Assembly: GCA_951640165.1 (NCBI GenBank)
Contig: OX621260.1
Coordinates: 13,286,001-13,350,000, forward strand
Length of the DNA: 64,000 nt
Direction: 5' to 3'
Source: Pseudoips prasinana
Taxonomy: Eukaryota; Arthropoda; Insecta; Lepidoptera; Nolidae
The position numbers were made by a program, and so were the translations under genes. The notes below the pieces were generated by a model, which did no database searches, had not been told where the DNA came from, and was given only the letters and a program-made list of their open reading frames with translations. Positions 52,801-60,500 of the stretch are shown here, in pieces. Position 1 is the first letter of the stretch, and each line of letters starts with the position of its first letter.

Positions 52801-54174
52801 ACAATTATAGTTGTAGTTCTTTTGTACTTATTTATAGAAATTTCTCCAAAAACATAAATTATATACATAAATACATACGTATAGAACAGACTTGTTCTAA
52901 TACACAAATATCTGTCCTGGGTCGGAAACGAACCCACGACCTGCGGCATGAAAGGTAAGCAATTACCAACCACGCCAACCGGAACCACATTTAACCAAAG
53001 GATCACATTTAAAATGTATGCCTGTTTGTTCTTATTACAGAAGCGGATCGCAGAACAAGACAAAGATTACATTCCATTAATGGCTGAACGCGAAGAAGAA
53101 TACCAGCAAGAAATGATGGAGAAGATGAATAAGTTCCTAGTAGAACACGCTGCGAGAGTGATACAACATGCATGGAGAGAAGTTCTTTCTATTAGAGCGG
53201 AGAAAAAGAAGGTAAGGTGTCTAGAAATGGTAGACGTATTATTAGAGCTTGTTAAGTTTGGGTTGTGGAAACAGTGTAAAATTATTGTGTAGGCGTTCTT
53301 AAATCTTTAAAAGAATTTCGTTATATTCATACTAAATAAGTAGGTAGGTAACTTACTAATGACCTAACCATTAGAAAACCCCCGACGCAAACTATACTTA
53401 CAACATTTTGCCAAAGAGCTGATACTCTTACTCTGCTGGACAGGTATCGACCAAACATAGCTAAGACCCACCGCAAGGAACAGGTTTTTCCAAATGAATA
53501 ACCCGCATTAAAATCGGTCCATCCGTTTGAGGGCTACGATGCCACAGACAGACTCGCACACACAGTTAGACATTACGTCAAACTTATTGCGTCGGGGGTA
53601 AAGTGACCTTTACTTTTGTGTCTAGAACGTAGGCTACCTAACTTAATAATAACCTATTTGTAATTTCCTTTGCATGCAGCAAAAAGGAAAAGCCAAAAAA
53701 GGAAAGAAGAAAGGGTAAATCTAGTATATACCTGAATTCCTTCCCATTTTATTTCCTTTTCCAATTTTCTGTACCGTGTTTCGTACGATTATATTATCAC
53801 CATTATAGTTTAGTTACAAAAGATTAAATCCTATCCACCCAATCCCATATCCTCAGAAAAGATTTGGAGCCGATTTCACCTTTAAAATTAAACGCGATCA
53901 ATTGACGCTAAACTCAGTTCAGCGTCCTGTAGCTGAGTTTAGCGTCCATTGATCGCGTTTAATTTTAACGGTGAAATCGGCTCGTAACGTTACCTTTTAG
54001 AGAGTAATTAACATTCCAAATCCCTTATCCAATCCAATCCTGCTCTCCAAATTCCAGTTGAAGAAATTACAGAAGAAGATGCAAGCGGAAGCTGCATTAG
54101 CTGCTCGACGGGCCGCTATAGAGGCTAAGAAGGCCGCGTTAGAGGCCAAAAAAGCGAAGAAAGGGAAGAAATAG
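43852..54174 (+). CDS. DRC9: DRC9/IQCG, dynein regulatory complex subunit 9
   Basis: This is an IQ-motif, coiled-coil subunit of the nexin-dynein regulatory complex of motile axonemes. Exons are 43852-43999, 46842-47086, 47647-47754, 49024-49186, 50127-50262, 50629-50778, 52230-52363, 52628-52674, 53041-53211 and 54058-54174, giving 472 aa (human IQCG is about 440). All phases agree. The middle is coiled coil ([22 protein letters not shown]). Exon 9 carries the IQ motif [16 protein letters not shown] at about residues 414-429, and the tail is Lys/Ala-rich. The intron after 52674 lacks a GT donor and begins GAATCCTTT. An extra exon at 53680-53718 ([12 protein letters not shown] then TAA) looks like an alternative ending. 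Introns hold LINE, SINE, Helitron and Tigger copies. Confidence 0.85.
44050..44405 (-). pseudogene. RTE-like LINE fragment in DRC9 intron 1
   Basis: The minus-strand frame [30 protein letters not shown]...[13 protein letters not shown] is followed, past a stop, by [26 protein letters not shown]. This is the C-terminal reverse transcriptase region of a LINE different from the full RTE at 36.4 kb. Confidence 0.6.
44520..44760 (+). repeat. Probable LINE 5' end repeat
   Basis: GCCGTGTGGTTGCGGCATAG, TCTCGTGGGTATCGTAAAAGG and CGACTAAGGGATTCACCACC resemble a block common at LINE 5' ends in moths, as I recall. Identity is uncertain. Confidence 0.4.
44800..45039 (+). mobile_element. Helitron, larger Lep1-like variant
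   Basis: It ends GCGGGTAAAACCGCGGGGCA and CAGCTAG. The body has GTCTGTATGTATGTCCGAGC and TTGGGTCAACATATAGGCTA. The same variant is at 61328-61735 on the minus strand. Confidence 0.65.
45304..46560 (-). pseudogene. CR1/Jockey-like LINE, degenerate
   Basis: The reverse transcriptase is in pieces on the minus strand: [42 protein letters not shown], a [12 protein letters not shown] catalytic block near 46015, and [33 protein letters not shown] and [13 protein letters not shown]. Frames are broken at several points. It lies in DRC9 intron 1. Confidence 0.75.
47340..47490 (-). mobile_element. SINE-like fragment in DRC9 intron 2
   Basis: ACCCAGAACACCTATTTATG, GAGTCACACAAATATTTGCG and CTAATCACTGCGCCACA recall a SINE body and A box on the minus strand. 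An ATCCAAAATCAA repeat is embedded, and the B box is spoiled. Confidence 0.45.
47755..49023. other. DRC9 intron 3, little recognised
   Basis: It is AT-rich. An 11-bp fold-back AGCATAGCGTA (48712-48722 and 48729-48739, loop AAAGGA) is the only structure noted. The intron after exon 4 (49187-50126) also shows nothing clear. Confidence 0.4.
50436..50592 (+). mobile_element. Lep1-like Helitron, diverged
   Basis: CTAATGTAATAAATGCGAAAG, CAAAACTACTGAACCGATTT and AAGTCGCGGGCACAGTTAG. It ends CAGTTAG where better copies have CAGCTAG. It lies between DRC9 exons 5 and 6. Confidence 0.55.
50932..51188 (+). mobile_element. 257-bp RTE-derived SINE-like element with 13-bp target duplication
   Basis: The first 190 or so bases match the RTE 5' end (GCTGTGTGGTGACGGCG, CTCATCCCGTGGGGGGCGTA, GTCTGCCAAGCGTGG-type block). 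The last 60 match its 3' end (GGCTTGTCCAGCAGTGGACT then TAATGATGAATG). The 3-kb body is absent. AATGACATTAAAT flanks both ends (50919-50931 and 51189-51201), so this was a separate retrotransposition. It lies in DRC9 intron 6. Confidence 0.8.
51203..52001 (-). mobile_element. pogo/Tigger-like element, internally deleted
   Basis: Ends CAGTAAAAGGTC and GAGCTTTTACTG are inverted and flanked by TA. On the minus strand (about 51560-51330) a frame reads [20 protein letters not shown] and [21 protein letters not shown], the DNA-binding half of a pogo-type transposase. The catalytic domain is replaced by the repeat also seen at 22118. Confidence 0.65.
51590..51800 (+). repeat. Repeat shared with 22118-22372, inside the Tigger remnant
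   Basis: GAAACATCTATAGCCGCACG to GCCAGGCGTCCCGTGACGG, lacking the internal GC-rich palindrome of the other copy. Confidence 0.7.
52009..52066 (-). mobile_element. RTE-derived element fragment
   Basis: TCCCCCACGGGATGAGATGG and CTTATGCCGTCAGCCACA match the 5' end of the RTE derivative on the minus strand. Confidence 0.55.
52455..52545 (-). mobile_element. SINE tail fragment
   Basis: ATTCTGTGACATTATTTACG, ATCTGATCCCAAACCAAGCA and GAAACCAGACAACTAATAT. Only the tail is present, between DRC9 exons 7 and 8. Confidence 0.65.
52893..52985 (-). mobile_element. SINE head fragment in the GA-AG intron
   Basis: ACACAAATATCTGTCCTGGG, TCGGAAACGAACCCACGACC and ACCAACCACGCCAACCGGA. The head ends about 56 bases before DRC9 exon 9. 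Confidence 0.65.
53365..53600 (+). repeat. Diverged repeat related to 13265-13510
   Basis: Shared CCCCCGACGCAAACT, ACCCACCGCAAGGAACAGG and CGGTCCATCCGTTTGAGGG. It lies between DRC9 exon 9 and the alternative ending. Confidence 0.5.
53680..53718 (+). CDS. DRC9: Alternative terminal exon of DRC9
   Basis: After a good acceptor (TTTGCATGCAG), the phase-0 reading from exon 9 gives [12 protein letters not shown] and then TAA. A GT donor is present (GGGTAAAT), but using it puts a stop just inside the last exon. It is therefore more likely a terminal exon than an internal one. Both endings are lysine-rich. Confidence 0.45.
   Translation, partial: QKGKAKKGKKKG
53867..53983. mobile_element. Fold-back MITE, 51-bp arms
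   Basis: Arms GAGCCGATTTCACC...CTAAACTCAG pair with 53933-53983 with at least two mismatches and a 15-base loop. Mismatches and loop size suggest an ageing hairpin MITE rather than the fresh fold-backs elsewhere. Confidence 0.6.
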
Positions 54175-54223
54175 TTACTCTTCGACTTTCCAATAATGGC
54201 TGAAGCTATTATCGTATCTGTTA

Positions 54224-54398
54224 GGCCTCCTACGCACTATGTGGTTAGCCGGAATGTGGTCAGCCGTCAGCAATCAATATTGCTGACCGGCTACCGCATC
54301 TCAGTGCGAATAAAAACTACTTTCTCGTAAAAATATCTGAGTACGGTCAGCCGCACGGCTGGTCACATTGCGGCTAGCCGCATAGTGCGTAGGAGGCC
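54224..54398. mobile_element. 175-bp MITE in the DRC9 3' UTR, TTA target duplication
   Basis: Terminal repeats GGCCTCCTACGCACTATG, continuing through GGTTAGCCG, are inverted at 54355-54398. TTA flanks both sides (54221-54223, 54399-54401), as for Harbinger-type MITEs. It begins 50 bases after the stop codon and before the poly(A) signal, so it should be transcribed. Confidence 0.8.
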
Positions 54399-54513
54399 TT
54401 ACGGGTGCTTCTTGCGGTGAAATACATGTTCAAAGGTATAGATCGTTTGTATTGCAAAAAGATTTAATCATGATCAATTCATAATAATATTTTACTTTAT
54501 ACATGTTTTACAT

Positions 54514-54523
54514 AATAAATAAA
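54514..54523 (+). terminator. DRC9: Overlapping polyadenylation signals of DRC9
   Basis: AATAAATAAA gives two overlapping AATAAA hexamers 340 bases after the DRC9 stop. Confidence 0.65.
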
Positions 54524-54639
54524 GTGAAGTCAATAAGCGAATATATTCTTTATTTACAAAACAACGTGTAGGTTTCGGTAAGATGGCGTTAAAAGCGTCT
54601 TAAGTGCGTTAAGAAAATATTGAATGGATTGCATAAATT

Positions 54640-54725
54640 TGGGTCTGAAAATCACGGTGCGGTGGCAGAGCAGTTAACGCACATTCGTGGGTTCGATTCC
54701 CATCCGCACTTAAATTTATACAATA
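54640..54725 (+). mobile_element. tRNA-like SINE head
   Basis: GGTGCGGTGGCAGAGCAGTT and TCGTGGGTTCGATTCCCATC are A- and B-box regions with about 25 bases missing between them compared with a tRNA. A body resembling the other families is not obvious. Confidence 0.5.
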
Positions 54726-54890
54726 TAATATAATATATAACAACAAAATATTGCTAGCTATAAGTCTTCTATTATCTACAATTATAATAATAATAATAAT
54801 ATCTAGGGACAATGTCACACAGATAATCCTAGCCCCAAACTAAGCAAAGCTTGTACTATGGGTACCAGGCGACGATATACATACTTATAT

Positions 54891-56130
54891 ACCCTCAGAC
54901 CGATACGCGCAGGAGTTCCCCAAGGCTCAGTCCTTGCCCCGCTCCTGTTCTCGCTGTACACCAGCGACATCCCCAGACCCAATAAGGCTCATCTAGCCCT
55001 CTTCGCTGACGACACAGCTCTCTACTACTCCAGTAGGAGCACGTCAGTCATCCACCGAGAACTCCAATCCTCAGCCGACGCCCTCGGCGAATGGTTCAGG
55101 AAATGGAGGATCGAAGTCAATCCCACCAAGAGCGCAGCCGTGCTCTTCTCTAGGATAGACCCCGCCCCCACCGCCGATCCCGTCCGAATGTTTGGTGAAC
55201 CGATCCCCTGGGAGAAGAAAACCAAATATTTGGGAGTGATCCTCGATCGGAAGTTAAACTTCAAGGACCATCTGAGATACGCTCGTAACCGTGCCTCATT
55301 TGCCCTTTATCGATTACACGGCCTCCTGAATGCACGCAGTAAAATGACCCTTGAAAACAAGGTGAGAATTTACAAGACGTGCATTCGACCCATGATGACC
55401 TATGCGAGCCCGGTCTTCGCGCACGCTAAGGATCGATTCATCCACCTCCTCCAGGTAGTCCAGAACAAGTTTATGCGACGAGCCGCGGGCGCACCGTGGT
55501 TCGTCCGTAACAAAAGCCTACATGCCGATCTCCAATTGCCTACCATCAGGCAATGGATGAAGCATGCGTCCAATGACTCTGCCACTCACCATCCAAGTAA
55601 ATTGGTGGTACAGGCGGTCAAATACACTCCTTCCCGACTCTCACGTAAACACCGTCGTCCGAAGAACGTCATAGACGAATCGGACGACGAGATCACCGTA
55701 TACCTAAACCAAATCAATTCGATTAGAGACTCTCGCAACACTGCACAACCGATATTTCGTACTCGCCGGACGCGAGTACGACCGCGAACGCGTCGCGACC
55801 ACCAGCGTCCTCCATGACCCTTAGTTTGCATATCGTACCGATAAAAAGCCCCCCTCAACGCGGACGGGGGGCCGCGTCATGTCATTAACGTAGAGCGAAA
55901 GTTGCACTAAACTCCCTAAAAATCATGATCTCTCGCCCTCTCCCCGTCAGTATCCGCCCAGAGCCGAGGTTCGAACCCCACAGGGGGTGCCCTCCGGCGC
56001 GGGTACTTAGTTTGTAGTTTATATTTGCTAGGCCGGTTAGAGCCCACGCTCACCCCTACTGTCCGGTGAAGCAGTAAAAGCCAAAAGGCTAACTGCACGC
56101 GTCACATTAAAAAAAAAAAAAAAAAAAAAT
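54891..56130 (+). mobile_element. 5'-truncated Jockey LINE inserted in a SINE
   Basis: It starts CCCTCAGACCGATACGCGC in the middle of the reverse transcriptase and runs to the 3' UTR and an A21-type tail (56108-56129). TTATATA stands on both sides as the likely target duplication. It is nearly identical to the matching part of the 4230-8545 copy. Confidence 0.85.
54892..55817 (+). CDS. Jockey reverse transcriptase, C-terminal part
   Basis: The frame has no internal stop: LRPIRAGVPQGSVLAPLLF, LALFADDTALYYSS (catalytic Asp pair), KTKYLGVILDRKLNFKDHL, then the thumb and the RTRVRPRTRRDHQRPP tail. The fingers and the first catalytic Asp are absent, so it cannot be an active enzyme. A short deletion after WMKHAS is seen relative to the longer copy. 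The ATG at 54858 lies in SINE sequence and is not meaningful. Confidence 0.8.
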
Positions 56131-56875
56131 ATTTATATAGATAGATAAATACTTAAATACATAGAAAACATCCATGACTCAGAAATAAATATTCGTGCTT
56201 ATCACACAAATATTTGCACTTACCGGGATTCGAACCCAGGACCACCAGCTTCGTAGGCAGGAGCTCTACCAACTAGGTTACGGTGACCGTAATTGTACAG
56301 AATATTTGTAAATGTATACATACATTTACTATAATAATTTATGATACGTTTTAAATAATCATGCATATTACATCAGTACTAGACATAGATAGCACAATGC
56401 GATAATGAGAACATCAGAATTTTTGTAATACAGTATTGTGTTCATAACTGTTTTACAAAGTCTGTATTTAAAATAACTTATTGTAACTTGAAGGTATCTA
56501 TCATGTATATTCAACTAACGTATTTTTTATTATTAAAGATAGCTACAATGATAAAACACCCCTTTTTTATACATACATAGGTTGATTTCATTTATAAATA
56601 ATAATTACACGGTAATAAGAACATACCTTATTCCTTTACTTTCTTTAAATATATTAAATACATTGAGAGTCAAATACAAATTTATTTTTAAAATCAACTA
56701 ATTTGCTTCGGATTCGATTGGATATTTTCCTTGAAGTTGATATTAAACTGTATTGTCGACTGTATTGTATTGTGACTGTATTGTCGATATTGAACAGTAT
56801 TATCGACTTCAAGAAAACATAACTTCAATAGTCGAATGAAACGAAACGCACCGCTTTTCTACAGTAACTTCATAA

Positions 56876-57459
56876 AACCGGCCAAGTGCGAGTCGGACTC
56901 GCGCACGATGGGTTCCGTACCATCTATACAAATGAATAAAATTGAAGTGTCTGTTTGTAATATTGAAATAACCTATTTTTACTATATGTATTTATGAATA
57001 TATATACGGTACATACTCCAAAATATATTTTTTTACAATTTTTGTCTGTCTGTCTGTCTGTTTGTTCCGGCTAATCTCTGAAATGGCTGGACCGATTTTG
57101 ACGGGACTTTTATTGGCAGGTAGCTGATGTAATAAGGAGTAACTTAGGCTACTTTTATTTTTGAAATAAATAATAAAACAAAATAAACTAATTAACACGC
57201 GGACGAAGTCGCGGGCACAGCTAGTTATCTATAAAAATGAGCAAAATATTCACGTTTGTTGTATGGGAGACCCCTTACATATTTATTTTATTTTTTAGTA
57301 TTTGTTTTTATAACGGCAACAGAAAAACATCATCTATGAAAATTTCAACTGTCTAACTATCCCGGTTCATGAGATACAGCCTGGTGACAGACGGATAGAC
57401 AGACAGCGAAGTCTTTTTAATAGGGTCCCGTTTTACCCTTTTGGTACGGAGCCCTAAAA
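56876..57459 (+). repeat. Interspersed repeat family B, interrupted by a Helitron
   Basis: AACCGGCCAAGTGCGAGTCGG start and GGAGCCCTAAAAA end. At 56923-57224 an element starting TCTATACAAATGAATAAAAT and ending GTCGCGGGCACAGCTAG splits it. The copy at 62841-63119 shows the unoccupied site. From 56291 to 56875 nothing is recognised. Confidence 0.75.
56923..57224 (+). mobile_element. Helitron inserted in family B repeat
   Basis: TC start, CTAG end, inserted between A and T with no target duplication. Body: GTCTGTCTGTCTGTCTGTTT and ATGGCTGGACCGATTTTGAC. Confidence 0.75.
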
Positions 57460-57514
57460 ATGCTTTTTATAAAAGAACACAATTTAGTAGGTAGGTTTAT
57501 TAGTCAGCATCTGA

Positions 57515-60500
57515 TCATAATTTCTCGTCATCATCAAGGATCTTGAGGTGTCGTATAGCTCGGAGGTCAATGAGGGTGTCGGAGGAACTCTTGGTGGTAG
57601 GCACGAAAGATAGCGCACGGCGATGTCGGTCACCATTACGGAGAGGCGTCAAGTCCTGGTAAAGAATACATAGATTATTATCATTATTGACGTAAAGCTT
57701 CTGTGAGTGTTACGAAAAGTGTGATTAGGCGAGGCGAACGGAAATTGAGAGGGACATAGAATAACAATATTCTGGGACGTTATTGACACACGACCATCTG
57801 ATCCCAAACTAAACAGAGCTTGTACTATGGAAGCCACACAACTGATATCACACTAATATATAAATGCAAAAGTTTGTGAGTGTGTGACTGTGTATGTAAT
57901 ATAAGTGTGATGTATTAATTCAGGGTGTCAGCTTACTCCATACCAAATTTTATTAAAATCGCTCCAGCCGTTTAGACGTGAAGAAGTAACAAACAGACAC
58001 GTGCAGCGGCCACAAGCTCTTCTGTTTCTGATAATAGGTCACCTCTGATACGACTTGCCTTTGTTAATATGTGGCTGATTCAAATAACCATGGTGTCTTT
58101 TGAAGCGTTGTTGCTATCTTTTGTTGTACCTATGCCTGTGTGATTTTTTGTAGTTTTCAAGTTCTTGGAGGAATGCCGTTAAGTAGGATCTCCAAATTAA
58201 AGTACCTGGGGCGCTGGGTCACCGAGGACCTCTCGGATGATTTAGATATTGAGCAGGAACGTAGGGCATTGGAGTGAAATGCAATATACTGCGTGCACGG
58301 TGCACAAAAGAGGTTAAATTTGCTCTTTTTAAAGCATAGGTACTGCTTTTTACGACATTTTATACCCGCAGCCTGTGGGTCCGCTTTACGAGTAGATCTT
58401 TCAATGCCCTACGGGTTTAGGATGTTGTTGGGGTTGCCTCGTTTTTGCAGTGTATCAGGTATGTTTGCTAAGGATAGCACTGACTGCTTTAGGGCTATAG
58501 TGCGCAAAAGAGTGGCCTCTCTAATGCAGCGCGTGCGTGGCAGCACCAACAGCCTTATGAATTACCACATTGGGAAGGGTTGATTGTCCGTTTGTGAGGC
58601 ACAGGAATACCGTACACGGATCTGGAGGGGTCCTATTCAATGTTAAATAGTGCTGATGTTATAATTTGTAATGTTGATGTACTAACATAGTTATAAGTTT
58701 GAGGACGGTCACCGTAGCCTAGTTGGTAGTGCTCCTGCCTACGAAGCTGGTGGTCCTGGGTTCGAATCCCGGTAAGTGTAAATATTTGTGTGATGAGCAC
58801 GAATATTTGTTTTTGAGTCATTTATCTATCTACATAAGTATGTATATAGTCGTCGCTTTGCTTAGTTTGGGGCTAGGATCTGTGTGACATTGACCCCTAG
58901 ATTTACTAACAATATATGGAATATATTTCAATCCGAAATAAAATATAGTTAATTAAGCTATGAGGAACGAGTAACTTACTCGGAGTTGCACTTGTAACGC
59001 ATTCGCCGTGAGTTCAGTTTTTGAGATCTTGTCTTGTGCTGCTTTTAGTTCTGCGTCCAACTGTTGCTTTTCTTCTTCTAGTTCTTTTAAACGCTTCGCG
59101 GCTTCTGAAAATTTTATATTCACCATTATAGTTCGTTAGAGGCAAAATTTAATATCCGTCCTAATTCTGGAAACTAACTATATAGTTTTCAATATATATA
59201 TAGGCTGTGCCCCGCGTTTGTAACCCGTGTAGTTTTTGCTTGAATGAGTAAAAACATCCATATCTATGTACATCTACTTGTGTACCTACTCACAAACTTT
59301 CGCATTTATAATATATAAAAGACTTCATTAAAGAGAGTTTTTTCGTATTTATTAATTATCTATAATTTATTACTTGTTTCGAAAATTGCCCTAAGTTTGA
59401 AAGACAGTGTTAATTTGACAGCTCCAAAACCGCTTTTCAGAATACGGGTGATTTTGCATGAAAATTAACTGTCGCAACGTTCGACTAACTGCCACTTTCC
59501 ATGCAGTCTGACCCCCAAAAAATTGTAGTCTTCGGGTAGGCAACGTCCAGGACTGTTATACTGAATTAATTAAAAAACACAAAAAACCAGAATGATGAAA
59601 AAACACACAAAAAACCTGAATGAACCTGAAAATGGGACAGTTAATTTTCATACATGATATTGTATGAAAATTAACTGTCCCAGCGGTTTTCGTCAACTAC
59701 CAGCCATTTTCCCTGAAATTTGACCCCATGATAACAGCCATATACACACCATAACACCTACTGAACAAAATGTATGCATACTTTACTATATTAATACAAA
59801 CATGTTCCTGAAATTACCTTTAAACTGTGTTTCTTTCTCAGCTTGTAACATTTCAAATTGTTGCCGTTTTAGCCTTTCCTCTTCTAGCATTCTATTTTGT
59901 TCTTGTTGAAGCCTTTCTAATTCTTCTCGCCTTTCCCATTCTTCTGCTAATACTCTGTGAAATAAGTTTTATTACTTGAATTAAAAGTGGATCAGCATTC
60001 GCATTTGGGTTTCTAGGATTTAGTAGTAAGATATAGACTTCCGGTATTCATTGTAACACCGTATTTCTTTTATCGTTTGTTGTTAATACTTTTGTGAGTT
60101 TATTACTTACTTTATTTATTGATTACTTTAGAAGCCGTTCCTCATGGCGTAGGGGCGGTCTAAGCCAATATGTTGTAGTTAAGTAGTAAATAATATAATA
60201 ATTGCTATTCTGACTATAGTGGCTATAGTAGGTAGATTTTTAAGTAAAACTTATTTACGTACGCTTTATAGTAAGCTTTGTAAGTAAGAGGTGAATGAAC
60301 GAAAACGGAACGGAGAGAGGTTAGTGATGATTACTGTGGACGCAAGAGAGAAATAATATCTTCTCGTCCCAAATACAGCAGTGTCTCAAGTCGAAAGTCT
60401 TCAACCAGTGTGTGTTGCCAGTGATGACTTACGGAACAGAGACTTGGTCGCTCACTATGATCCTTATCAGGCTGCTCATGGTCACCCAAAGAGCAATGGA

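Larger units (their letters stand above)
54785..56290 (-). mobile_element. tRNA-derived SINE split by a Jockey LINE
   Basis: The SINE tail occupies 54785-54890 (GACAATGTCACACAGATAAT, GTACTATGGGTACC). The body and head resume at 56131-56290 (ATACATAGAAAACATCCATG, CTTACCGGGATTCGAACCCA). The uninterrupted relative is 58705-58910. The 1.24-kb LINE lies between. Confidence 0.8.

Noticed and set aside
53867..53983. Another example of the fold-back mutation class
   Set aside because: It has a 15-base loop and mismatches in the arms, fitting an old hairpin MITE better.
54858..54891. Start codon for the truncated reverse transcriptase
   Set aside because: This ATG is in the SINE that the LINE invaded.
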